Below are positions 11,235-20,556 of a stretch of DNA of 64,000 bases, piece by piece; the first letter of the stretch is position 1; each line of letters starts with the position of its first letter. This DNA is from Thermoproteota archaeon (lineage in GTDB: Archaea > Thermoproteota > Thermoprotei_A > Sulfolobales > Ignisphaeraceae), in contig JAUQPB010000003.1 in assembly GCA_030550585.1 (NCBI GenBank), positions 98,333 through 162,332 on the forward strand, in the 5' to 3' direction. The notes under the pieces are model-generated. The model had not been told where the DNA came from. It did no database searches and saw nothing but the letters and a program-made list of their open reading frames with translations. Both the position numbers and the translations under genes were made by a program.

Positions 11235-12779
11235 AAATCTCGCTCTCAGTTCCAGATATTTCACCGGTATACCCATATCAACTGCATCATACCAGGGAGG
11301 TGCTTCCCAGCCATGTCTTATATACCTCTTGCATTCTTGATTCAAAGATGAGAGAGCTTTTTTAAATCCTCCCAGCCCCAATCCATGCAATGCCCATTCG
11401 ATTATAAGCTTCGATGTTTCCCTACTACCCAGCGCAATAACAGCTTGTGCAAAAGCCCAATTAGGATCTAGAATTGAAATGTCTGCAACGCTACTTTTAA
11501 AAGACTTGTAAATGCTGATGTTTTTGCTTGTCTTTAGAACATGCTCTGGTGGGAGATATTGGTATGGAGTCCACGGTTTTGGAACTAGAGGGTTCATGGA
11601 TATTTCAATAAACTTTCTTTTCTTTATAAAGCTTAGTCTATGCATAAAATCCTTAAATGCCTGTATCTCGTCGTCTATGTTTAAATCTGGAAAGCCAGTT
11701 ATTAGATATAGCTTTACGTGATCGAACCCCAATCTATAGGAGGTCTCTAAAACTTCGATGAGATGATCGATGCTATAGCATTTTCCTATTCGACAACTAT
11801 GGCTAGTTACAAGCGATTCTGGCGCCAATGTAATGGTCTTCTGACCTAGAAGTTTTATGAGTTCCAACCTATTCGAATTTGCATGCTCCACTCTTATCGA
11901 TGGAATTGAAGCTTTTATGCCATTGCTGATAAGTTTGCCTAGCAAATGGTCTATACCAGGTACACTAAATAAGGATAGGGAATAGAAAATCGCTCTTGGA
12001 ATCTTAAGAAACTCAATTCCTCTCAATACAATTTTTTCTATCATTGAGACATCTCTATATCTAAATGGGTATAGAACATGAGATTCCATGCAAAATGCAC
12101 ATAAATACGGACATCCTCTAGAAACCTCAACCCTAATTCCATAGCCATAGATCGGCTCTTCATCAGGCGAGTAAAATTGTTGCAGAGGGTGATAGCTGTT
12201 GTCTAAGTCTTCGACAAAACATCTTCTTTTAACATCGGAAAAAGGTGTTGCACTAACACATGGCATATCTTCAAGCATTTTTACAGGATTTTGCTCTGCT
12301 AGAGAATAAACAATTTTGTCTATAATATTCTCCGCTTCGCCAATCACAACAAAATCAACTATTTCCGCTAATGGTAGTGGATTCGATGTAGGTGCTAGCC
12401 CCCCAGCTATAATCAAAGGTTTTGACCACCCCTTATCTTTATGTATTATACCAAGTCTATGAAGAATGAAAGCAGCTGTAACATAGTCTAGTTCAAAGGG
12501 TAATGAAATTAGAATGGCATCAAGCTTTTTAATGCTCATCTCAGTATCTAAAGCCTCGATCCTTTTGCTATCAATATCAAATACATATCTGTAGGCATGA
12601 ACACCCTCTAAGCTATTCAAATATGTATAAGCCATTTGAAAGAATAGCGATGATACAGCTGCTCTGTATGGTATAGTCATCATTATGCCTATCTTAATAT
12701 CGCTAGGCCTACCCCTTTTCGCTATAGTATAGTTTTCTTTTCTTGGTTTAAACACTAAAAAATCACTATTTATAGCCAT
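11220..12779 (-). CDS. B12-binding-type radical SAM protein
   Basis: 'VEVSRGCPYLCAFCMESH' CxxxCxxC, preceded by 'LILISLPFELDYVTAAFILHRLGI...KPLIIAGGLAPTSNPLPLAEIVDFVVIGEAE' typical of B12/radical SAM proteins. Confidence 0.88.
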   Translation of the reverse strand: MAINSDFLVFKPRKENYTIAKRGRPSDIKIGIMMTIPYRAAVSSLFFQMAYTYLNSLEGVHAYRYVFDIDSKRIEALDTEMSIKKLDAILISLPFELDYVTAAFILHRLGIIHKDKGWSKPLIIAGGLAPTSNPLPLAEIVDFVVIGEAENIIDKIVYSLAEQNPVKMLEDMPCVSATPFSDVKRRCFVEDLDNSYHPLQQFYSPDEEPIYGYGIRVEVSRGCPYLCAFCMESHVLYPFRYRDVSMIEKIVLRGIEFLKIPRAIFYSLSLFSVPGIDHLLGKLISNGIKASIPSIRVEHANSNRLELIKLLGQKTITLAPESLVTSHSCRIGKCYSIDHLIEVLETSYRLGFDHVKLYLITGFPDLNIDDEIQAFKDFMHRLSFIKKRKFIEISMNPLVPKPWTPYQYLPPEHVLKTSKNISIYKSFKSSVADISILDPNWAFAQAVIALGSRETSKLIIEWALHGLGLGGFKKALSSLNQECKRYIRHGWEAPPWYDAVDMGIPVKYLELRARFLRAL

Positions 12780-12782
12780 AAG

Positions 12783-13388
12783 CTATTCTCCTAACACTGA
12801 TATATTAAGATCTTGCACATCGACTAGCAATGAAGTGAACTGTTTATTGGTAGAGACTAAGACGTTACTAGGGTCTAGGACATCTATACATAAATCGCTT
12901 TGAAAACTCTTGTTACATGATATGAATAAAAGCTTTGTAGGTTTATTCACATCCCCAAATACATTCTTTATTCCAATATTCAAATCCTTTCCAACTAACT
13001 TGACTTTAGAACATGAGGATGTTTTTAGAGGGTAGCGAGAGAGTATTATTGTGAGAAAACAGTTAGACAATATTTTTTCTCTAAGCCTTTCAATGTTTTG
13101 AATAGGGTTCTTTGCATCAATTCCGCTGATGCATATCCCATCATCTATGAAGTGCAAAGAGCCTGCTATGTATGCCCCCACATTTTTCATAGTCTTCACA
13201 ATATGTATATCGTCATCTACATCCACTATACCATAGATGCTCTTACCAACTCTTAAAACATCTAGACATTGTCCCAGACCACCGCATAGCATTACCAAGT
13301 CGAAATGCTCTGCCTTCAGTTTATCTACAACCTCTCTACATTTCCTATAATCGATTGCTTGTATAATTGCTATTCTCAATCTCTTCAT
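12783..13388 (-). CDS. Degenerate calcineurin-like metallophosphoesterase homolog (putative)
   Basis: Positional similarity 'FDLVMLCGGLG...IYGIVDVDDDIHIVKTMKNVGAYIAGSLHFIDDGICISGIDAKNP' to MPE 'DLVLxxGDLT...VYAVxGNHD...'. Confidence 0.5.
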   Translation of the reverse strand: MKRLRIAIIQAIDYRKCREVVDKLKAEHFDLVMLCGGLGQCLDVLRVGKSIYGIVDVDDDIHIVKTMKNVGAYIAGSLHFIDDGICISGIDAKNPIQNIERLREKILSNCFLTIILSRYPLKTSSCSKVKLVGKDLNIGIKNVFGDVNKPTKLLFISCNKSFQSDLCIDVLDPSNVLVSTNKQFTSLLVDVQDLNISVLGE

Positions 13389-14122
13389 AGTAGATCTCTA
13401 TTCTTGTCCATGTACACATGGAAAAGCACTCTATAGTTATTCCCAACATATCTCTCTATAACTGGTCTCCACTGATCCCCTATAGCCACAAGAGCATAGA
13501 AACCCGCTGGCCTGGCACCAGCTTTCTTTATCAACTCAAACACAGCTGCGCTAGTCCTTCCACTTCTCACAAGATCATCGACCACAAGAACCTTGTCGCC
13601 ATATTCTAAAACAGCTTCAGGAAGATACAAAGAGATTACCTCCGGTGGTGCTCTTGTAACATAGCTTACCTCAATGAACTTGCTATAGCCAACCTCCTTT
13701 CTCTTTTTAATTACAACTATTTTTGCATTCAATCTTTTAGATATTAATGTAGCCAGAGCTATTCCATCGGTTTCAACAGTTGTAACAACATTAAATCCCA
13801 TGTTCTGGGCCCACAACAACGCATCTATCGAGGCATAGTTAAGCAAATCTATATTGTAAACGATGTCATATGTCCTTATAACACCTTCATCATCCAGTTG
13901 AATTATCCTCTCCTTCAATTTATTCACTATATCCTGATCCAATAGCTTTGATAGCATCTGCCGCGCTCTCTCAACCGAAGGCCTTATATCGCCATGTACA
14001 TAACGCCAAAGGGTTGGCACTGTAACATTCAATATTTCTTCCAGCTCCTTAAACTTGAAAAATCTCTTAAGACTTGAAAGTACCTCGACGATAAGCTCCC
14101 TCTCGTCTATCTCCATTACCAC
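13385..14122 (-). CDS. HTH-phosphoribosyltransferase regulator (GfcR-like)
   Basis: N-terminal HTH 'ELEEILNVTVPTLWRYVHGDIRPS', C-terminal PRPP motif 'VLVVDDLVRSGRTSAAVFELIKKAGA'. Confidence 0.85.
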   Translation of the reverse strand: MVMEIDERELIVEVLSSLKRFFKFKELEEILNVTVPTLWRYVHGDIRPSVERARQMLSKLLDQDIVNKLKERIIQLDDEGVIRTYDIVYNIDLLNYASIDALLWAQNMGFNVVTTVETDGIALATLISKRLNAKIVVIKKRKEVGYSKFIEVSYVTRAPPEVISLYLPEAVLEYGDKVLVVDDLVRSGRTSAAVFELIKKAGARPAGFYALVAIGDQWRPVIERYVGNNYRVLFHVYMDKNRDLL

Positions 14123-14342
14123 ACCCTACACTATCTCTAATCCTTAATAAACATTTTAAAAGAGAATATAAGCTGTATAGTTACGGATCTTCATATCTAA
14201 TATTTAATCAGCTATCAGATAAAGAATTGTCGCTGAGGCAGTTGACCTTCTTATTACCTACTTTAAACCATTGTAATACACCTATACACGATTGTTTTAA
14301 AACCATTGTAGATAGAGCATTTACATACAGTCAAAATTTCTT

Positions 14343-14627
14343 TTACTCAAACACTGCTGCTGCCATTACAATACCTCTGATAGACATGTTATTATTACTA
14401 GATAGTGCGATTTTAGATATTATGTACTCAATTGTCTCGTCTTCTTCGTCACATGAAACAACTTCCTCACCATTTAACAATATGCCTGGGGGAAGAGAGA
14501 CATTTGCAAAAAGAACCTCAACATTTGTGTACCTCGCCAAGGTTTTTTTCACCATTGTTGCCACCCTACCGCATTTTTCCATATCCTCTATTTTCGATCC
14601 CATTACAATTAATTTAACCTTATTCAT
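14343..14627 (-). CDS. Small hypothetical protein
   Basis: 94-aa ORF with alpha/beta pattern. Confidence 0.55.
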   Translation of the reverse strand: MNKVKLIVMGSKIEDMEKCGRVATMVKKTLARYTNVEVLFANVSLPPGILLNGEEVVSCDEEDETIEYIISKIALSSNNNMSIRGIVMAAAVFE

Positions 14628-14721
14628 ACTAGATCAAGATAAATATGTGTTTGGTGTTACCATATAAAATTGGAGTTAAGGATCGCTATTCAAGATAGAA
14701 AAGCTTAAAAACTTTAATGAT

Positions 14722-14754
14722 CCTATACTCTTACTGGAGTAAAAAGTATATAGG
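14722..14754. promoter_or_regulatory. Imperfect palindrome upstream of a winged-helix-like gene
   Basis: CC-TATACT-C-TTACT-GG-AGTAA-AA-AGTATA-TA-GG, directly in front of the gene starting near 14755/14764. Confidence 0.45.
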
Positions 14755-15216
14755 GTGAGAAGCATGATAAGACTTAAAAAGCTTTATGAGGATATCGATA
14801 TTGAGGTCTTCAAAGCGCCTACAGAAGAAGAGCTAGAGAATCTCATCAAAGAGACCATCAAAAACAACGGAAGGCCAATGACATGGAAAGAGCTTAGAGA
14901 ACTGTTTGCAGGTGTTGCTGGAGAGGATAGGTTAAGAAAGGTTCTAGTCAAACTCATTGAAAGAGATGAGCTTATAGAGCTACCTGATGGAGCGCTAGCA
15001 TTGCCCGGTATGGAGCAGAACTACATACCTAGAAAGAATACTAAGAGAGTAAGACCATTGGTTCCAACAAAATTTAGAGAAAGATGGGGCAATCTAGCTG
15101 CAAAACTAAGGAAAACTGGGTTACCATTAGGAGAGGCCATAAAACAGTTTGGAACTTCTGCTCCATTTGAAGAAGAGTTTGAAGAAGAGTCTGAGGAAGA
15201 ATACATAGAGGAGTAG
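14755..15216 (+). CDS. Conserved archaeal protein with predicted winged-helix domain and acidic C-terminal tail
   Basis: 'RPMTWKELRELFAGVAGEDRLRKVLVKLIERDELIELPDGALALPG'; SD-like GGGTGAG favours ATG at 14764. Confidence 0.7.
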   Translation: MRSMIRLKKLYEDIDIEVFKAPTEEELENLIKETIKNNGRPMTWKELRELFAGVAGEDRLRKVLVKLIERDELIELPDGALALPGMEQNYIPRKNTKRVRPLVPTKFRERWGNLAAKLRKTGLPLGEAIKQFGTSAPFEEEFEEESEEEYIEE

Positions 15217-15263
15217 AGCAAAACAATTTCTTGAGTGGAGCACAATCATTTACTTATGGTTAA

Positions 15264-15452
15264 TTGTTAAATATTACAATATGTGTAGAAGGTATGAGTT
15301 CTCGAAGATGTGAAAAAGCAAGTGTTAAAATAATGGGTAAGGTAGCTATAATAAGAACTGAGAGAGGGTCAAAGGCGTTAGTTGGAGCCGATGATCTATG
15401 CGATTTAGCTAAAAAACTTGGTTTATGTCTCGAGAACTATAACTGCTTTTAA
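15264..15452 (+). CDS. Small hypothetical protein (TTG start, or ATG at 15294)
   Basis: 62-aa ORF in a gap; two C-terminal beta/alpha-like segments; weak. Confidence 0.35.
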   Translation: MLNITICVEGMSSRRCEKASVKIMGKVAIIRTERGSKALVGADDLCDLAKKLGLCLENYNCF

Positions 15453-16540
15453 AGCTTGTATCTTTTTATCAGTCCTCGCATTTTTGCGTACATCCCATAG
15501 TCAACATATTCCTTTCTATTAATGAATTGATCTACTGTTGGCGCCTTATTGACTACATCTAATAGTTTGTCGGTAACAATTATACTAAACGCATCGCTTC
15601 CCGCACCACTACCAAACGACACTGCCAAAATTCGTTGGCCTGGCTTTGAGTTTTCTAAAATTCTTGCCAATCCTATTAATAGCGAGCCGTTGTAGGTATT
15701 GCCGATATAGGGGGTTACAATACCTGGAATAACTTTTTCCTTTGGTATTCCAAGCATGGAAGCAACTCTTAGTGGAAATTTACCGTTTGGTTGATGGAAA
15801 ACAGCGTAATCGAAATCTGATGGTCTTAGACCCAATTCCTCCATTAAAAGTTTTGCTGCTGAAACCACATGACTAAAATATGCTGGTTCACCTGTAAACC
15901 CCTCACCATGTAGAGGGTATGGGGCTCCCTCTCTACGCCAGAAATCGGGTGTATCGGTAGAGTATGATGCAAATCCCTCAAAATATGCTATGGACTCATT
16001 CTTAGACCCTATAATATATGCTGCACCACCACTGCTTGCAGTGAACTCTAGAACATCGCCTGGGCTACTTTGAGATGTGTCTGCACCTATTGCAAGAACA
16101 TATCTCGCCAATCCACTTTCTATGTGAACTATCCCCAACCTTATACCCTCTGCACCAACCCTGCAAGCAAATTCCAAATCAGCAACGGCTTTTTTGGATT
16201 TGATGCCAAGAGCTTCAGCAATAATGGTTGCACCTGGTTTAACAGCATAAGGCTTACTCTCAGTACCGAGATACACTACATCTATTTCGTTAGGGTCTAT
16301 GCCCGCCCTTTTCAAAGCGTACATCGATGCCATATAGCCTATTGTAACTGAATCCTCATCTACATTACCTATAGCCTTCTCCTCAATCCAAATTCCTTTT
16401 GCAGACTCGTCATCAAATCCCCACATGTCAACAATATTACCCGCTTTTATTCTGTATTTGGGTATGTAAACCCCCCAGCCAACTATCCCACTCCTCAAGC
16501 ATCTTGGCAAATATAACACCATCTCAACAAATATTTGCAA
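15449..16540 (-). CDS. Hydroxymethylglutaryl-CoA synthase (archaeal type)
   Basis: 'GIVGWGVYIPKYRI', 'VYLGTESKPYAVKPGA', nucleophile context 'VADLEFACRVGAEGIRLGI', 'FHQPNGKFPLRVASMLG', 'GSGAGSDAFSI'. Confidence 0.95.
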   Translation of the reverse strand: MQIFVEMVLYLPRCLRSGIVGWGVYIPKYRIKAGNIVDMWGFDDESAKGIWIEEKAIGNVDEDSVTIGYMASMYALKRAGIDPNEIDVVYLGTESKPYAVKPGATIIAEALGIKSKKAVADLEFACRVGAEGIRLGIVHIESGLARYVLAIGADTSQSSPGDVLEFTASSGGAAYIIGSKNESIAYFEGFASYSTDTPDFWRREGAPYPLHGEGFTGEPAYFSHVVSAAKLLMEELGLRPSDFDYAVFHQPNGKFPLRVASMLGIPKEKVIPGIVTPYIGNTYNGSLLIGLARILENSKPGQRILAVSFGSGAGSDAFSIIVTDKLLDVVNKAPTVDQFINRKEYVDYGMYAKMRGLIKRYKL

Positions 16541-16741
16541 TGATATAAGGGCTATTTAAGAGTTCGCCTACAATTACAACCATAAAAATTTGAATATGTC
16601 CATGTTTCTCAATACTCTATTAGAGCTTCTGAACTCTAATGACTATCTCAAGAATTTATCAGAGCCCTTAGAATAGATAATAGGAATTATTTTCATAACC
16701 ATAGACAGACCAAGAACATCAACAAATGCTTAAAATATCCT

Positions 16742-17245
16742 CTATCGCTCATTTTCAAGAATTTCCCTAACCTTTTTAAACACAAATCTAATAAGCTTCA
16801 AGAAGACGCTTGCAAACTCTTCTACCTGAGACAAAATTTTTTGTTCTCCATCATCAGATATGTAAAGCCATGCTTTTGAGACGTTTGGCACAGTTTGAGC
16901 AGACCTTGTGCTTGCATACCCATATCTTATCCACCCACTGCTGCATCTAGTCATCAACATTATTACATTGTCCATGAGATTTGATCCAACATTGCCAATA
17001 TTTGTAACTGAATCTATTGTAGTCACCAACTCCAAGAAAATATCTCCAACAAGCTCTTCTAGAGCTGGTGGCATGCTATCGCATGGCACTATATAACCAT
17101 ATATGGAAAGCACTGGATAACGAATTTCATTGTAATCTAGGTATAGGGCTATGCACCCACAGTCTTTTTCAATACATTCCAGGACAGCGTTTATCACACT
17201 GTCATTTGTAGGGATGCACATCGATTTCTCCTTACTTTTTGGCAT
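16742..17245 (-). CDS. Hypothetical protein
   Basis: 167-aa ORF divergent from nep1. Confidence 0.6.
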   Translation of the reverse strand: MPKSKEKSMCIPTNDSVINAVLECIEKDCGCIALYLDYNEIRYPVLSIYGYIVPCDSMPPALEELVGDIFLELVTTIDSVTNIGNVGSNLMDNVIMLMTRCSSGWIRYGYASTRSAQTVPNVSKAWLYISDDGEQKILSQVEEFASVFLKLIRFVFKKVREILENER

Positions 17246-17321
17246 AACCTAATAAAACCTCTAAAAACTACTAGCATAGTACTGATAATCAGTGTAAGTA
17301 AAAATATTTTGTAGATAAACG

Positions 17322-18044
17322 ATGATGAAGGCAACCCCCTTAACAATAGTTATTGCAGAGGCGGGGCTAGAGCTTATCCCTAAGGAGATAGAGAATCATC
17401 CTCTAATAAAAGCTCATGCAAGAAAGCGTGGAAAGAAACCCAATGAGATTATACTGGATATCTCATTGCACTATAAAGCTATGAAGAGCCTCAGCAATTG
17501 GTTCAAGAGAGGAAGACCAGATATTGTACACACCTCACTGTTAATAGCATTATCGAGCGTTCTTAACAGAGCTGGATTGCTGAGGATATATATTCACACA
17601 ATTAACAATCTAATAGTGTATGTAGATCCTAGGGTTAGGATACCTAGAAACTACAACAGGTTTGTGGGACTGATGGAACAGCTTCTCATAGAAAAGAAGG
17701 TTCCTCCAAATACCCAAAAGCCTCTATTATTGGCTGAGGAGAAGAAGCTGGACGAATTTATTAAGGAAAACCACTTTGACCATATTGTTTTGCTGTACGA
17801 AAAAGGAGAATTCATTAAGCCAAATACCTTTGGCGAGATGATTAGCAGTAAAATGGTTAGAGGGGAGAGGGTATGTGTGATTATTGGCGGTTTTCAACAT
17901 GGAGATTTTGAGCCAAGCACACTTAGTCTTTCTGAAAATAGGATTGCTATATACAAACAACCTTTGGAAACCTGGACAGTGCTATCCATGGTTATTCACA
18001 GCATCGAAAATTCAAAAGAATTTGACGAAGTACTTTGGCGCTAG
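17322..18044 (+). CDS. nep1: rRNA small subunit pseudouridine methyltransferase Nep1/Emg1
   Basis: 'LIVIAEAGLELIP...HARKRGKKPNEIILDISLHYKAMK', 'KRGRPDIVHTSLLIAL', 'VDPRVRIPRNYNRFVGLMEQLL'. Confidence 0.95.
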   Translation: MMKATPLTIVIAEAGLELIPKEIENHPLIKAHARKRGKKPNEIILDISLHYKAMKSLSNWFKRGRPDIVHTSLLIALSSVLNRAGLLRIYIHTINNLIVYVDPRVRIPRNYNRFVGLMEQLLIEKKVPPNTQKPLLLAEEKKLDEFIKENHFDHIVLLYEKGEFIKPNTFGEMISSKMVRGERVCVIIGGFQHGDFEPSTLSLSENRIAIYKQPLETWTVLSMVIHSIENSKEFDEVLWR

Positions 18045-19045
18045 TAGTACTGGAGATATCTAAGCATTTTAACTAGGTTTGGTGGAGGCTTCATAGCCAA
18101 TGCTATGGCTCCCATGAGAACAACGTCATCCCCAAATTTCGTTGGTGTTATCATAGGCTGGGCTGTCACTATACCTGGAGCCCTCTTCAAACCCTCTACA
18201 ATTCTATCTATAACTAGTTCTTTGTTCTTTAATGCAACAGAGCCTCCTACAGTTATTATTTCGGGATCGTACAAGTTAATTATATTTATAAATCCTACAA
18301 TATTATATTTGTTCACCTCTTCTACTATCCTAAGAGCCAGCTTATCGCCTTCTTTTGCCTTTGAATATATGAGTTCGGATGTTAGGAAGCCGTCTTTGTA
18401 TGCTTTGTATATCTGGGACTCTTTTTCTTCTTGACTTAAACTCAATTCTTCGATAAGCCTAGAAGCAAATTTTGGTATGTTAGCACCACTTGCATAAGCT
18501 TCCCAATGTCCATATCCTCCACAACCGCACTTCATTTTGCCATTAACATCGACAACTATATGCCCTATTTCATGAGCGTTACCCATTTTGCCTAGTAGAA
18601 GCGTGTCATTAACTATCATACCCCCTCCAATACCAGTGCTGATTGTTACATAGACAACATTTTCATATCCTCTGCCAAATCCTAGTACCTTCTCCCCCCA
18701 GACACCAGCAATACAGTCATTTGCCATGATAACAGGTTTTCCAAACCTTTCCTGCAATGGTCGTGCAAGTTCAAATGTGTGAATAGATATGTTAGGGGCG
18801 TTTAGTACAACACCTGTAGCAAGATCCATTGGCCCTGCGCTTCCAATCCCTATTGCTCTTACATCCATTAAAACATCTCTAAAACTTTCCTCGATTTTAT
18901 CAGATATGACATTGGCTATTGTATATCTATCCCCCTCCTGAGGCGTCCTCATAACAATCTTCTTAACTATTTCTCCATCTTGCGATGCGAGAGCTATTCT
19001 TGTCCAAGTTGCACCAACGTCAATTCCTATATAATACACAACCAT
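18041..19045 (-). CDS. ROK-family sugar kinase (glucokinase/hexokinase)
   Basis: 'YIGIDVGATWTRIALAS', 'NDCIAGVWGE', 'ISTGIGGGMIVN', 'GHIVVDVNGKMKCGCGGYGHWEAYASG'. Confidence 0.95.
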   Translation of the reverse strand: MVVYYIGIDVGATWTRIALASQDGEIVKKIVMRTPQEGDRYTIANVISDKIEESFRDVLMDVRAIGIGSAGPMDLATGVVLNAPNISIHTFELARPLQERFGKPVIMANDCIAGVWGEKVLGFGRGYENVVYVTISTGIGGGMIVNDTLLLGKMGNAHEIGHIVVDVNGKMKCGCGGYGHWEAYASGANIPKFASRLIEELSLSQEEKESQIYKAYKDGFLTSELIYSKAKEGDKLALRIVEEVNKYNIVGFINIINLYDPEIITVGGSVALKNKELVIDRIVEGLKRAPGIVTAQPMITPTKFGDDVVLMGAIALAMKPPPNLVKMLRYLQYY

Positions 19046-19132
19046 ATACCCCCTCCCACAAGTTTGTTTTGTCAGCCTTCTTACCGCACATCATTTATCA
19101 GGTAGGAGGTGCATACATCATCAAAAAATGTT

Positions 19133-20422
19133 TTATTGATTCAACAGCTCAAAAACTTTTTTGAGAACTAGATAGCCATGTGGTATTATTCCAAGAGAAC
19201 CTTTCGTACAGCACTCATATTCTGTAAACCTTTCGAGGCCATCAAATCTCTTGAGGTTCTTCGATGCTACCATTAGTGGAACTGGATCACTTGTATGTGC
19301 TTTAAGCTCTGGTGGTGTTGCATGGTCAGCTGTCACAACGATCGCCACATCGCTTAGATCTACAGACTTTAGAAGAGGTGATATGTAGAACTTGTCTATG
19401 TTTTCTATTGAAAGCACCTTTCTCTTCTTATCCCCATCATGACCGGGTTCGTCAGGTCCTTTTAGATGTACATAAACAACATCTACCTCATTTAGTAGCT
19501 TGAGTGTTGCCTCAAGTCTTTCTTTCAGATCCTTCTCAGCTACTCCAGAGGGCGGCGATACCTCTACCGCTTTCATTCCTAGTAACCTCCCTATACCTTT
19601 CTCAACAGGCATCTCCGCAACAATGCCAAAGGTCTTTCCATAGAGCTTGTTAATCGGTCTAATATTTGGATATCTGTCTTCGGCATCTCGAAGGAGAATT
19701 GCATTAGCTTTTGGAAGCCCCCTCTCAGCCCTCTTGATATTCACTTGATGAGAGTCCAATATCTCGATGGCTCTACGTGTAAACTCATCTACAAGTTCAC
19801 ATGTTATCTTAGCCTCTTCGCTATCATCAAGAGGTTTGCATTTAGCTACAAAAGGCTCGAATTTATCAAGAGCTATAGACACTCTGCCCACTCTACCATA
19901 AGCTGGATCAGTATTTGAAACATTTGCCGACAACCTCTTTTCCCTACTGCCTATAATTACCACAGCACGATGACCCACAGTAGAGTAGACTTTTGCATAA
20001 CCGCCATACTTACCTAAATCAATATTTAGAGATTTTGCCAGCTCTCTTGCCTCATCTGATCCCAGACTTCGCCCCACCCTCCTATCAACTATCTTCATAT
20101 TTCTAATATCAATTGTAGCAAAGTTAGCTCTGAACGCAACCTCAAAACCCTCTGATATGTTAACACCAATGCCGAGAGCCTCTAACAGACCCCTCCCAAT
20201 ATTGATCTCCTTGGGGTTGTAACCCAAAATCGAAAAAACAGCTGCATCGCTTTCAGGTGCTGTCTCGCTGTCTATAGGATGGAAGCAACCAGCAATTGAG
20301 ACCTTGGCCAATTCTTCAAGGCCTTGTGTCTTTGCAAGCTCTAATGATGTTGGTCTGTATTTAATTGTGTCAGCTACACCATCTAATACTATTATAACGG
20401 TTTTCTTCATAAACAACCACAC
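19133..20422 (-). CDS. apgM: 2,3-bisphosphoglycerate-independent phosphoglycerate mutase (archaeal type)
   Basis: 'VIIVLDGVADTIKYRPTSLELAKTQGLEELA', 'PESDAAVFSILGYNPKE', 'HLKGPDEPGHDGD', 'VVTADHATP'. Met at 20407 is an alternative start. Confidence 0.96.
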   Translation of the reverse strand: MWLFMKKTVIIVLDGVADTIKYRPTSLELAKTQGLEELAKVSIAGCFHPIDSETAPESDAAVFSILGYNPKEINIGRGLLEALGIGVNISEGFEVAFRANFATIDIRNMKIVDRRVGRSLGSDEARELAKSLNIDLGKYGGYAKVYSTVGHRAVVIIGSREKRLSANVSNTDPAYGRVGRVSIALDKFEPFVAKCKPLDDSEEAKITCELVDEFTRRAIEILDSHQVNIKRAERGLPKANAILLRDAEDRYPNIRPINKLYGKTFGIVAEMPVEKGIGRLLGMKAVEVSPPSGVAEKDLKERLEATLKLLNEVDVVYVHLKGPDEPGHDGDKKRKVLSIENIDKFYISPLLKSVDLSDVAIVVTADHATPPELKAHTSDPVPLMVASKNLKRFDGLERFTEYECCTKGSLGIIPHGYLVLKKVFELLNQ

Positions 20423-20556
20423 ACCTCTTAGATGCTGCTAAGTGCAATTACACGCATTAAATAATTAAGTCTAACCTATATAAAAGTTTATAAAGTAAGT
20501 AAGGATATAAGTTGGGATGATATAACATTAAGTCTGATAAAAATAGGTGTTATAAT

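Noticed and set aside
14227-14667. 146-aa + strand ORF
   Set aside because: Antisense to 14343..14627 and composition not protein-like; which strand is real is uncertain but the minus-strand ORF reads better.
17281-17330. Possible box C/D sRNA (CTGA near 17282, GATGATGA near 17320) at the nep1 start
   Set aside because: The order and spacing of boxes do not match a C-D'-C'-D layout, and GATGATGA is simply the ATGATGAAG start of nep1.
20464-20535. Direct repeat ATTAAGTCT (20464 and 20527) upstream of the AbrB-PhoU gene
   Set aside because: Only 9 nt and AT-rich; could be chance, so not claimed as an operator.
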